Shown: positions 16,495 through 25,151 of the stretch, piece after piece
Position numbering within the stretch: position 1 is the stretch's first letter
Layout of the letters: each line of letters opens with the position of its first letter
Assembly (NCBI RefSeq): GCF_018811945.1
Contig: NZ_JACRVU010000001.1
Coordinates: 318,706 to 382,705, forward strand
DNA length: 64,000 nucleotides
Direction of reading: 5' to 3'
Source: Gluconobacter sp. P1C6_b
GTDB lineage: Bacteria; Pseudomonadota; Alphaproteobacteria; Acetobacterales; Acetobacteraceae
Notes under the pieces: generated by a model
Told to the model about the DNA's origin: nothing
What the model saw: only the letters and a program-made list of their open reading frames with translations
The model's database searches: none
Translations under genes and position numbers: made by a program

Positions 16495-17805
16495 ATGCGG
16501 GTATTCTTGTTTCTCATAGGGACGCTTGTCACAGTCAGCACTTTTTCGAGCATTCGCGCAGCTACACCCTGCCTAGCGCCGAGTGCCGCCGCCCTATTAC
16601 CAGCACCGTCGCTCGATCAAAAAATTTGGATTGCAACTCGGATTTACGACACCGTAAAGCATTATTTCGCGCACTGGGAGGCACTCCCATCGGATTATGA
16701 ATTTGATACCCAATACAGAGCCTTTATTGATCAGGCCATCACCGCGAAGACCCGGATCATTTTTGACCTGTCTGTCATGAAATTGTTCGGAAGCCTCGCT
16801 AACGGACATACCAATTTTTTCGATAAAGAATTAGTTTGCCGCGATACATTGCCGTTTCGAGCTCAAAATATGCAGGGCGGCTGGGTTATTACTCGATCGC
16901 ATCATCCCAATTTGATACCCGGCGATATCATTACTGCAATCGATGGTGAACCGTTTAGCAAGTGGGTCGAACAGCGGCTGCCCTACGTTCGAGGCAGCAA
17001 TCTCGTCGCCAGCGAGAATCATCTTTTTACTTTTGGATTAGTTTGGCCGGCTCGCTTCACACTGCTCCTTGGTAACGGCAAACAGGTCATAATTGATCGA
17101 GACGCTCTTAATACTGGTTCATCAAGTGGCTTGCCGATGCCGCCCAGCAATACGCAAACCAACGTTTCGAAAGATGGCATTGTCCGGATTGCTATCCCCA
17201 GTTTCGGCAAGCCTGAATATGAAAATGCTGCCGTCGATGCAGTTAAGGCTCATACTGACGCACCCGCTCTCCTATTCGATCTACGTGGTAATGGTGGAGG
17301 ATCAACGCCGATTAATCTCATTTATACCGTTTTGGAAAAGCCAATGCACGATATGCTGAGCGCTACGCCCCTACATATAGGAACTGTGGAGGCATGGTCT
17401 CAATCCGGTGACGGTATGCTGCCTAACGCCATGGTTCGGGACGGTGGCGAGCTAATCCAACCCAATCATCCTGTATTCCATGGACGTGTTTTTGTGCTGA
17501 CCGACCGCCATTGTGTATCGGCCTGCGAAGATTTCGTGGCCGCCATGCGCATATCGCATCGTGCCACGATCTTGGGAGAAACCACTGAGGGCAGCACCGG
17601 ACAGCCCTACAGTGTGGGATTTCCAGAGTTAAAAATGACTTTTCGCGTCAGTACCCGGCGGGAATACTATCCCGACGGCTCACCCTTTGAAGGTATTGGT
17701 GTCCGACCGGACGTCGATATCCCGCTGACCCGGGAGATGTTGGTGGACAAAGAAGACGCCGTGCTTGAGCGGGCCCTGACGATCATAAGGCGTTCAAACC
17801 ATTGA
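16495..17805 (+). CDS. Secreted S41-family (C-terminal processing) peptidase
   Basis: A 436-residue serine peptidase of the tail-specific/S41 group. The signal peptide (MRVFLFLIGTLVTVSTFSSIRA) predicts export. SLANGHTNFFDKE, the PDZ-like IPGDIITAIDGEPF and LLFDLRGNGGGS are family landmarks, and the catalytic Ser is probably that in HCVSACEDFV; GETTEGSTGQPYSVGFPEL follows. AAGGGG about 10 bases before ATG 16495 sets the start; the frame extends to 16465. Codon use is distinctly AT-richer than the surrounding genes. No partner gene is evident, so the substrate is unknown. Confidence 0.85.
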   Translation: MRVFLFLIGTLVTVSTFSSIRAATPCLAPSAAALLPAPSLDQKIWIATRIYDTVKHYFAHWEALPSDYEFDTQYRAFIDQAITAKTRIIFDLSVMKLFGSLANGHTNFFDKELVCRDTLPFRAQNMQGGWVITRSHHPNLIPGDIITAIDGEPFSKWVEQRLPYVRGSNLVASENHLFTFGLVWPARFTLLLGNGKQVIIDRDALNTGSSSGLPMPPSNTQTNVSKDGIVRIAIPSFGKPEYENAAVDAVKAHTDAPALLFDLRGNGGGSTPINLIYTVLEKPMHDMLSATPLHIGTVEAWSQSGDGMLPNAMVRDGGELIQPNHPVFHGRVFVLTDRHCVSACEDFVAAMRISHRATILGETTEGSTGQPYSVGFPELKMTFRVSTRREYYPDGSPFEGIGVRPDVDIPLTREMLVDKEDAVLERALTIIRRSNH

Positions 17806-18063
17806 TCACTTGAAAAGCGCTTTACTGCGCCAAATGGAAGTGGGGTGGTAATGTCCGTTTTCCGGCTTCGTCGCCTGATAACAGACCATCTGCTTACCCC
17901 CCGAAAACTGCCTGTCTACTCAAGGAATATGAAGCAGACAGGCGGGATGCGCCTCATCCCGGTCGTAAGAAAAGCTGTTCGAGCTTCCGGAAAGCCGACG
18001 TTCAGACAGAGCTTTGCTTTGATCAACGTCCAAATTTACTGATGTTTCTCCAAAAGGCTGTTT

Positions 18064-19269
18064 TCACAGGCGGATGCAAAATAGTGTCGTCCATGCTCCT
18101 GGCGCCGTTTCGTTTTCCAGAGCCAGTGTCCCACCATGGCTGCGTACGATTTGCCTTGCGAGGCTCAGGCCGATCCCGTTTCCATTCGCCTTGAAGGAAA
18201 CAAAGGGTTCGAAAATACGCTCACGCTGTGTGTGGTCGATGCCCTTGCCATTATCTTGCACTGTGATCCGAACAGCTTCGTCAATCCATGCCCCAGCGAG
18301 TTTTACGCGCGGCGAAGGGTACCCCAGAACGGCTTCCGCTCCGTTATTTAAAAGATTGAGCAGTGCCTGCTCCATCTGCCCCCGGTCCAGCCTGACCATG
18401 ATCCGCTCCGGCGGCAACGAGAGTTCGAGCGCGACGCGACCGGCCCATCGCGCATCGAAGAGTCGTGCCGTCTCACATAGCAACTCCCCAAGGTCTATCG
18501 GCTGGAGGTCTGGTGTCGGCAGGCGCGCAAGATCGCGATAGCCGCGCACGAACCGATCCAGCCCGTCGGCACGTCGCCTGATTGTTGCGAGGGCCTCGTT
18601 GATCATTCTCCCTGTCTCACGCGTCGGAACTTCGCTGAACAACTCGGCTGCCGTCGCCGAGAGAGAGACGATCGGTGTCAGGGAGTTCATGATCTCATGG
18701 CTGAGAATTTGGAGCAGCTCGCGAAGCGCCTGTGCCTCGGCGGCGTTCATGCGCGCTTCAACATCCATGAGCGCCAGATAAGCGACGATTCCACCAACGC
18801 CACCTCCCTGGCCGACCGACACGGCATAGACACGCGACGATCCCCCCGATGAGGGCAGGCGGATGATAGCATTCTCCGATGCGCTTTTATCGGGTTCGAT
18901 AAAAGCAAGAAGAGAGGATGGTGGTGCAATCAGCCGTCCTTCCGTTTCGAAAAGACGTCGCGCTGCCCGATTGGCGGCGTGAAGCGTACCGTCTGTCTTC
19001 TGAAACAGCAGCGGCACCGGAGCATGATCGAGAAGAACACGGTTAAGCAGTGTTTCGCGCTCTGCAGGCTGAACGACGGATGGTTCCTGACGCTGAGTGT
19101 GGCGTAACAGTTCAAGCTGCGTTGCGATGAGCGAAACCATGCTGAATACAGCCATACATACGATAAGCACGGCCGTCGCAAAAAACCCGTTCTGCCAGGC
19201 CGGGCCTGTCAGCAGACAGGCTGCGATGATGATTGACAATTTTGCCAATATAGCGAGAACGATACGCAT
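18064..19269 (-). CDS. NtrY-like sensor histidine kinase
   Basis: A 401-residue membrane kinase. Two hydrophobic segments lie in residues 5-50 with almost no periplasmic loop, so it probably senses within or near the membrane. A PAS-like domain (LLDHAPVPLLFQKTDGTLHAANRAARRLF) follows, then the dimerisation/phosphoacceptor helix with His191 (LSHEIMNSLTPIVSLSA), and the ATPase domain with N box LLNLLNNGAEAV, G1 DNGKGID and a variant G2 NGNGIGLSLAR. It starts directly after the regulator's stop (TAGATG), so the two are co-transcribed. It is divergent from the efflux operon, its likely target. Confidence 0.9.
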   Translation of the reverse strand: MRIVLAILAKLSIIIAACLLTGPAWQNGFFATAVLIVCMAVFSMVSLIATQLELLRHTQRQEPSVVQPAERETLLNRVLLDHAPVPLLFQKTDGTLHAANRAARRLFETEGRLIAPPSSLLAFIEPDKSASENAIIRLPSSGGSSRVYAVSVGQGGGVGGIVAYLALMDVEARMNAAEAQALRELLQILSHEIMNSLTPIVSLSATAAELFSEVPTRETGRMINEALATIRRRADGLDRFVRGYRDLARLPTPDLQPIDLGELLCETARLFDARWAGRVALELSLPPERIMVRLDRGQMEQALLNLLNNGAEAVLGYPSPRVKLAGAWIDEAVRITVQDNGKGIDHTQRERIFEPFVSFKANGNGIGLSLARQIVRSHGGTLALENETAPGAWTTLFCIRL

Positions 19270-20454
19270 CTATAGCCCGTACCGCGCCATCCGGCGATAC
19301 AGTGCCGGGCGCGTCAGCCCTAACTCCCGCGCGGCCTGTGTGATATTGAATCCGTGCTTGCGCAGTGCCGTTTCGATGAGCAGGCGTTCCGTTTCATAAA
19401 GCGTTGTGGGAACTCCTGCATTGCCATGCTGCTCGCTGGAAGGGATTTGCCAGGTTCCCGTCAAAACCGCGCGCTCGACCCGGACACGAAGGGACCGCAC
19501 GTTCTGCGGCCAGTCCCCCGTTTTCAGGGATGCAAGACAGACATCGTCCACCTCAGGCTCCGGCAGGCCGTGACGGGTAGCAAAATAATGTAAAAAATGA
19601 GAAGTCAGGGCCATAATGTCATCCGGTCTTTGATCCAGGGGCGGCACCGTTAACACCACCATCCCGAGATGAAGCATCAATCTGGGATCAAAACGCGTTT
19701 CCAGAACGTTCCGATCAAGAGATGAGAGCGCGACAACACGCGGCAGATCCGTCCTCTCCAGACTGTCGGCCAATCGGCGCTGGAGCGTCGGTGTCAGCGC
19801 CTCAACATCACGGATTAGCCAGTTCCCCTGTTCCTCCGGTAATGCGCCACATTCGTCCGCACGGATCAGGATTTCACGTCCTGCATCGCGGGACAGGGCA
19901 AAAATACGCCGTGCCAGAAGCGTCTTGCCGCTGCCCGGTGGGCCGCAGATGATAATTGGCGCGCGTGTGGGCGCGAGACGATCCGCCTCTGCGACGATCC
20001 GCCCCAACGCCGCCGAGGCCACGATCATGGTATGCTCTGTCGCCGTTTTGCGCTCAACTGGCCGACTGGCTAGGATCTTCTCGATCAGCGTCATCAGACG
20101 CTCGTTATTCCATGGCTTCATGACGAAATCGCGCGCGCCGGTTCGCATCGCTGCAACGGCGATCGCAACACCGCTATGCCCAGTGACAACCACAACCGGC
20201 AACTCAGGACGCAGAACGAGCATGTCTTTCAACAGCGCCAGCCCCTCGGCACCATTCGTTGCTCCTTTGCTATAGTTTAGATCAAGCAGCACGAGATCGA
20301 TTGCATGCGTCGCAAGCTGCGTCAGGGCCGACTGCGCATCATGGGCGCACACGATATCCAAACCGCGATGTCTGAACAGCAGCCGCGCTGCTGACTGAAC
20401 GTCAGGATCGTCATCAACAAACAGCATTAACGGCTTCTCATCGTGCTGCACCAT
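19270..20454 (-). CDS. NtrC-like response regulator lacking the GAFTGA loop
   Basis: A 394-residue regulator. The receiver has the acidic pair in VDDD, phospho-acceptor Asp58 (VLLDLNY), TGH and Lys in MKPW. The central AAA+ domain has a good Walker A (GPPGSGKT), but the stretch after it is short, no GAFTGA motif is present, and Walker B is degenerate (WLIRDVEAL). The C-terminal Fis-type helix-turn-helix is intact (NITQAARELGLTRPALYRRM). Without GAFTGA it should not remodel sigma-54 polymerase, so it may act with ordinary sigma-70 promoters; that is inference from known NtrC mechanics. It probably binds the nested palindrome at 20517-20551. Confidence 0.88.
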   Translation of the reverse strand: MVQHDEKPLMLFVDDDPDVQSAARLLFRHRGLDIVCAHDAQSALTQLATHAIDLVLLDLNYSKGATNGAEGLALLKDMLVLRPELPVVVVTGHSGVAIAVAAMRTGARDFVMKPWNNERLMTLIEKILASRPVERKTATEHTMIVASAALGRIVAEADRLAPTRAPIIICGPPGSGKTLLARRIFALSRDAGREILIRADECGALPEEQGNWLIRDVEALTPTLQRRLADSLERTDLPRVVALSSLDRNVLETRFDPRLMLHLGMVVLTVPPLDQRPDDIMALTSHFLHYFATRHGLPEPEVDDVCLASLKTGDWPQNVRSLRVRVERAVLTGTWQIPSSEQHGNAGVPTTLYETERLLIETALRKHGFNITQAARELGLTRPALYRRMARYGL

Positions 20455-20516
20455 CAGAGATCCTGTCGATTCGTTACGTCATCCATTTGTTTTCCTCTTG
20501 ACACGGTGCCTGAGGG

Positions 20517-20551
20517 TGTCCGCTTCCGGACATTATGTCCGGAAGCGGACA
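20517..20551. promoter_or_regulatory. Nested 35-bp palindromic operator of the efflux operon
   Basis: Two perfect 16-bp sites, TGTCCGCTTCCGGACA and TGTCCGGAAGCGGACA, are separated by TTA. Each has the form TGTCCG-N4-CGGACA, and the two are also mirror images, so the entire 35 bp is a perfect palindrome. It lies between the divergent regulator (start 20454) and the HlyD-type gene (start 20647). It is the obvious binding site for dimers of the Fis-type regulator; binding itself is inferred. Confidence 0.75.
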
Positions 20552-20646
20552 TGCAGAGATCATGATAGGAAAATAATCGTTGTTTTTCAACGAACTAACA
20601 TTTGTTGGCACCATGATACACTTTTTTCCAAGAGGAGAAACAGCGT

Positions 20647-21969
20647 ATGGATCGACCGGTCCCCCACAGTCTTTCCAACACCGACAGGCCGCCTTCCGCG
20701 CCGGGCACCGGCATGGATCGTGCGGTCCGGCCGTCAAAACGAAGAACTTTGGCTCGCCGTGCCTTGCGCTACGGCGTGCCCATCGCGATCGTTGCCTCGC
20801 TTGTGGCCGGATGGAGGCTTGTGCCCGCAGCCGGCACGCTCTCCGTGCCGCACGACCAGTTTTCACTGGCAACAGTCAGTTCCGCACCATTTCTCGATTA
20901 CTTGCCGGTCCGCGCGACGGTCGCGCCGTTAAACGTCACCTACATTGATGCCGTGCAGGGGGGCGAAGTGGCTGAGGTAGTCGCGCGGGACGGTGCCCTC
21001 GTGAAGAAAGGAGAGATCCTCGCCCGTCTGACGAACCCGCAACTGCAACTGGACGTCACGTCGCGCGAGGCACAGATCGCAAGCCAGCTCGGCGCAGTCA
21101 GTGCACAACGGCTAACATTGCAGCAGACGCGTACCACTGAGGAAACACAACTGGCAGAAGCGCGCTACAATCTTCTCAAAGCGCAGCGCGAGCTTTCGAT
21201 CCGTGAACAACTGCACGGTCAGGGCTTTGAATCCGACGCCAATGTGCAGTCCTACCGAGACGAGGCGAATTACTACGACCAGCGCCTCAAACGCCTGGAA
21301 GGCGCGCTGACGCAAGACCTCAAGATTGCAGACCGTCAGGGCTCGGAAATTGACGAGGAGGCGCAGCGTCTGCGCTCCAATCTCGATGTGGTCGAGTCCA
21401 GTCTGGACGCTCTTGTTCTTCGCGCGTCGTTGCCGGGGCGCCTCACCAATTTCGATCTTCAGTCCGGGCAGTCGCTAAAGGCAGGCGACAAGATCGGACA
21501 GATCGACAGCGAGGGCCTGTATCGGCTGGATGCGGACATCGATGAATTCTATCTCGGTCGTGTCGCCGTGGGCGAGCGCGCGGAAGCCGATCTCGGCAAC
21601 ACCAAAATTCCCATGACTGTCTCGCGCGTCCATCCACAAGTTACGAGCGGTCAGTTTCGCGCCGAATTGACCTTCGACAGGCCTCCTCCTGGCGACCTAC
21701 GCCGCGGCGAGAGTGTGGATCTGCGCATCACACTGGGCGAAACGCATCGTGCGCTCGTATTGCCGAATGGGGCGTGGCTGGAAGCCAGTGGAGGATCGTC
21801 GGCCTTCGTCATGGCCTCGAACGGTCGTACGGCAGACCGCGTCAGTATCACCTCAGGTCGGCGCAACCCGGACCAGGTGGAAATCACTGGTGGGTTGCAC
21901 GAGGGCGATCAGGTGATCGTTTCTTCTTACAATTCCTACAAGAACTTCAACCATCTCGCAGTCCACTAA
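20647..21969 (+). CDS. HlyD/MacA-type periplasmic adaptor
   Basis: A 440-residue membrane-fusion protein linking an inner-membrane ABC exporter to a TolC-type channel. One transmembrane helix (GVPIAIVASLVAGWRLV) lies near residue 45. The split biotinyl-lipoyl domain follows (GGEVAEVVARDGALVKKGEILARL), then a heptad-rich coiled-coil hairpin at roughly residues 130-245, the second lipoyl half, and a beta-barrel/MP domain ending GGLHEGDQVIVSSYNSY. A purine-rich AGAGGAGAAA precedes the ATG. First gene of the four-gene efflux operon. Confidence 0.9.
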   Translation: MDRPVPHSLSNTDRPPSAPGTGMDRAVRPSKRRTLARRALRYGVPIAIVASLVAGWRLVPAAGTLSVPHDQFSLATVSSAPFLDYLPVRATVAPLNVTYIDAVQGGEVAEVVARDGALVKKGEILARLTNPQLQLDVTSREAQIASQLGAVSAQRLTLQQTRTTEETQLAEARYNLLKAQRELSIREQLHGQGFESDANVQSYRDEANYYDQRLKRLEGALTQDLKIADRQGSEIDEEAQRLRSNLDVVESSLDALVLRASLPGRLTNFDLQSGQSLKAGDKIGQIDSEGLYRLDADIDEFYLGRVAVGERAEADLGNTKIPMTVSRVHPQVTSGQFRAELTFDRPPPGDLRRGESVDLRITLGETHRALVLPNGAWLEASGGSSAFVMASNGRTADRVSITSGRRNPDQVEITGGLHEGDQVIVSSYNSYKNFNHLAVH

Positions 21970-21985
21970 GCAAAAGGCTCCATAT

Positions 21986-22669
21986 ATGCTGATCGAACTC
22001 TCGCACATCCAGCGCCTTTATCGCTCTGATGAAGTGGAAACCACAGCACTTCACGACATCGACCTGCAGATCGAGGCAAGCGACTTCGTCTCCATCATGG
22101 GACCGTCGGGCTGCGGGAAGTCCACGCTGCTCAATATCCTCGGCACGATCGATCGTCCGACAGCGGGTTCCTACCGGTTCGGCGAGCATGAACTGACGGC
22201 GCTGAACGAAGCGGCGCTGGCCAGATTCCGTCGTGAGCATCTTGGTTATGTATTCCAGAGCTTCAACCTGATCGACGAACTGACGATCGAAGAAAACATC
22301 GAGCTTGCCCTGGTCTACCGCAACATGCCCAAAGGTGAACGCCGCACCCGTGTGGCGCATGCCATGGACCGGGTCGGCATCGCGCATCGCGGCCGGCACT
22401 ATCCGTCGCAGCTTTCCGGCGGCCAGCAGCAGCGTGCGGCCATTGCGCGCGCGATCGTCGGCGAGCCGCGCCTGATCCTCGCTGATGAACCGACCGGCAA
22501 TCTCGATACGGAGAACGGCGCACAGGTGATGGATATTCTCCAGCGCCTTAACGACGAGGGCGCCACCATCATCATGGTTACGCACTCCCCCAGCCACGCC
22601 GATCTCGCCCGACGCCGCATCGACATGCTCGACGGCCAGGTCGTGATCTCCGTGCGCAACGCAATCTGA
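21986..22669 (+). CDS. MacB/LolD-type ABC transporter ATPase
   Basis: A 227-residue ATPase with Walker A GPSGCGKST, Q-loop FQSFNL, signature LSGGQQQR, Walker B LILADEPTGNLD and the H-loop VTHSPSHADLA. This is the standard set of the LolD/MacB group, which works with FtsX-type permeases as mechanotransmission exporters. It starts 16 bases after the adaptor gene and ends 14 bases before the permease. Confidence 0.93.
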   Translation: MLIELSHIQRLYRSDEVETTALHDIDLQIEASDFVSIMGPSGCGKSTLLNILGTIDRPTAGSYRFGEHELTALNEAALARFRREHLGYVFQSFNLIDELTIEENIELALVYRNMPKGERRTRVAHAMDRVGIAHRGRHYPSQLSGGQQQRAAIARAIVGEPRLILADEPTGNLDTENGAQVMDILQRLNDEGATIIMVTHSPSHADLARRRIDMLDGQVVISVRNAI

Positions 22670-22683
22670 GGGAGAAGCGAAAG

Positions 22684-25146
22684 ATGCTTACGACCATCCT
22701 GCGCAGTGTCATTCGACAGGCAAGACGGCATCCACTCTATGTCGGGCTGAATGTGTTCGGTCTGGCGCTCGGCATCGGCGTCTTTTTCACCCTCGCTCTG
22801 CTCGTGCGCTTCGAATACAGCTACAATTCTAGTTTTGCAGATGTGGATCGCCTGTTCAGGCTCGACACCGTTGCCAGCAACCCGGGAACCGAAACCCACG
22901 AATATGCTGGTACGACATTTTATGCTCTGCCATTCCTGAGGCAAGATTTTCCCGAGATCAAAGACAGCGTCCGTATCGAGGGAGAATTTCTTCAGGTGCG
23001 TCTGAATGGAACACTTGTCACCTTTCAGGGGGCCTTCGTCGATCCATCCATTCTGGACGTTTTTGGCCTTCAACTCATCAGCGGGCAGCTTAACGCGCTG
23101 GGACGGCCTGACGGGATCGTAATATCGGAAAATGCGGCAAAACGGATTTTCGGAACGTCAGATGTGCTGGGGCGTACTGTTACGGTCGATGACTACGGTC
23201 AGATGAGCCGTCACATCGTAACAGGTGTTACGAAGGACATGTCCGGTCCAAATTTCCTCTCTGATACGGAAATGATGATTCCGATCTCATCGGAACACGA
23301 ACGGATTTCAAGCTGCTATTCACGATGGGGCAGCGATTGCGGCAATATATACCTTAAGCTCAGACACGTGCAGGATCGGGAATTCATCCAGTCACACCTG
23401 CACGACTTCGTCATGCGCCGCGCGTCAGGGCCTGACGATAGCGATATCGGCCTTGGACCACATCCTGACAAAACATATGCGCTGACCCTGGCGCCCCTCC
23501 GTAACGGGCGTTTTTACGATGCGCATGTCGTAGCGTCTGATGACGGCGTGGAGCGCAACGTCATCGACGGGATCGGCCTTGTCGGACTGCTGGCCTTGGC
23601 GCTGGCCTGTGCCAATGCGATCAACCTGGCCACAGCGCGTTCAGTTCTTCGCGCACGAGAAGTCGCAATTCGCAAGACTCTCGGCGCCACGCGCAAGGCG
23701 TTGTTGGTACAGTTCCTCGGCGAAGCGGTGGTCCTGACACTCGTTGCAGGCTTAATCGGGGTGGCCTTGTGCGAACTTCTGGTGCCCGGAATCGCCAGTC
23801 TGACGGGCGAAAACATCACAATTTCCTATGGCTTTGTATTGGCTGTTTTGCCGCTGGTTATTCTCGGATGCGGCCTTGCGAGTGGGCTCTATCCCGCCCT
23901 CATTTTGTCTGGGTATCGGCCTGCCCGTGTTCTAGCGGCCGCCAGAATGCCGTCAGGGGGACGAATGGCCGGTCGCATGCGCGATGGTCTTGTCATCGGA
24001 CAATTCGCAATCGCGATCACTATTGTGATCGGCATGCTCGTCATCCATCAGCAGACCGAGTTTCTCAAACACGCGGACCAAGGGTTTGTCCGGTCGGGGC
24101 TCCTGATTGGATCAGCTATTCCGTCGGACGACATCGCAACGCAGCAACGGATGCATGACCGTCTTGCCTCTGTTCCCGGCGTGTTGGCTGTGACCTATGG
24201 CATGCTCGCCCCCAGCCCAAATAATAGGAGCCATTCGACGTTTACCTATGATGGCCCCAACGGCCCGGTGCGGGTTCATCTGTTACAGGACAGATGCGAT
24301 GAGAATTATCTTCAGGTCTATCAGCCCCGCATGCTGGCCGGTCGCTGGTTCGATGCATCACGAGGGCAGGACAGTCGACCAGATTACAAAAAGACGCCCA
24401 CGGCGATGACCAACATCATTCTCAATGAGACAGCGACGACGCGGTTCGGTTTCGCAAAACCAGCCGACGCCATCGGTAAGGTCATCGAAGCCGGTGGCCG
24501 GTCCGCAACCATCATAGGTGTCATGGCGGATCTACGTTTCGAATCCCCACGCCAATCTGTTTATCCTGAAATCATGACGTTCAATCCTCGTTTCAATACG
24601 CAGTTTGAACAGCCGATCCCCGCTATCCGCTTTTCCGACGTGCCGGTCCCAGAAATGGAACGCCGTCTGGGGCTCGCCTGGTCAAGCGTTCTGCCTGACG
24701 TGCAAGGCCATTTCCAGACAGCCGATGCGCGGCTGGAAAAATTCTATCGTGGCGACGAACAGCGTGGACGCATCTTCACGCTCGGAGCAGTCGCTGCGGT
24801 CGCGATCGCAGCGCTTGGTCTTTACGGGCTTTCTGCCTTTGCAGCCGCACGACGCGTCCATGAAATGGGTATTCGTAAGACGCTGGGTGCAACGAGTTTG
24901 CAGGTCACGATGCTTTTGCTACGGGACTTCCTTCGCCCCGTCATCATTGCTTCGCTCATTGCCTGCCCAATTGCCTGGGCCATCATGCGAGACTGGCTTT
25001 CAGAATTCGATGAACGGATTTCGCTTGGGCCGGTGTCCTTCATCATTGCTGTGGGCGGGGCGCTGACGATTGCCGGATTAACCGTGCTGGGACAGACGAT
25101 CCGTCTTGCACGCGCCGAACCTGCGCGTGCACTCAGGGCGGAGTAA
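22684..25146 (+). CDS. FtsX-type ABC exporter permease
   Basis: An 820-residue permease with two FtsX-like units. The N-terminal helix (VGLNVFGLALGIGVFFTLALLV) is followed by a large periplasmic domain, a three-helix core (residues about 290-420) with REVAIRKTLGATRKALLVQF, a second helix with another periplasmic region, and a C-terminal core with VHEMGIRKTLGATSLQVTMLLL. The repeated RKTLGA coupling motif marks both halves. It is larger than MacB because both halves are in one chain, as in the antimicrobial-peptide-type exporters of this superfamily. With the adaptor, ATPase and outer channel it forms a complete tripartite pump. Confidence 0.9.
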   Translation: MLTTILRSVIRQARRHPLYVGLNVFGLALGIGVFFTLALLVRFEYSYNSSFADVDRLFRLDTVASNPGTETHEYAGTTFYALPFLRQDFPEIKDSVRIEGEFLQVRLNGTLVTFQGAFVDPSILDVFGLQLISGQLNALGRPDGIVISENAAKRIFGTSDVLGRTVTVDDYGQMSRHIVTGVTKDMSGPNFLSDTEMMIPISSEHERISSCYSRWGSDCGNIYLKLRHVQDREFIQSHLHDFVMRRASGPDDSDIGLGPHPDKTYALTLAPLRNGRFYDAHVVASDDGVERNVIDGIGLVGLLALALACANAINLATARSVLRAREVAIRKTLGATRKALLVQFLGEAVVLTLVAGLIGVALCELLVPGIASLTGENITISYGFVLAVLPLVILGCGLASGLYPALILSGYRPARVLAAARMPSGGRMAGRMRDGLVIGQFAIAITIVIGMLVIHQQTEFLKHADQGFVRSGLLIGSAIPSDDIATQQRMHDRLASVPGVLAVTYGMLAPSPNNRSHSTFTYDGPNGPVRVHLLQDRCDENYLQVYQPRMLAGRWFDASRGQDSRPDYKKTPTAMTNIILNETATTRFGFAKPADAIGKVIEAGGRSATIIGVMADLRFESPRQSVYPEIMTFNPRFNTQFEQPIPAIRFSDVPVPEMERRLGLAWSSVLPDVQGHFQTADARLEKFYRGDEQRGRIFTLGAVAAVAIAALGLYGLSAFAAARRVHEMGIRKTLGATSLQVTMLLLRDFLRPVIIASLIACPIAWAIMRDWLSEFDERISLGPVSFIIAVGGALTIAGLTVLGQTIRLARAEPARALRAE

Positions 25147-25151
25147 CGAAT

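Noticed and set aside
20605..20620. Sigma-54-like promoter (TTGGCAC with a -12-like TACA)
   Set aside because: The -24 part matches, but the -12 GC is replaced by CA, and the neighbouring regulator lacks GAFTGA, so sigma-54 use is unlikely.
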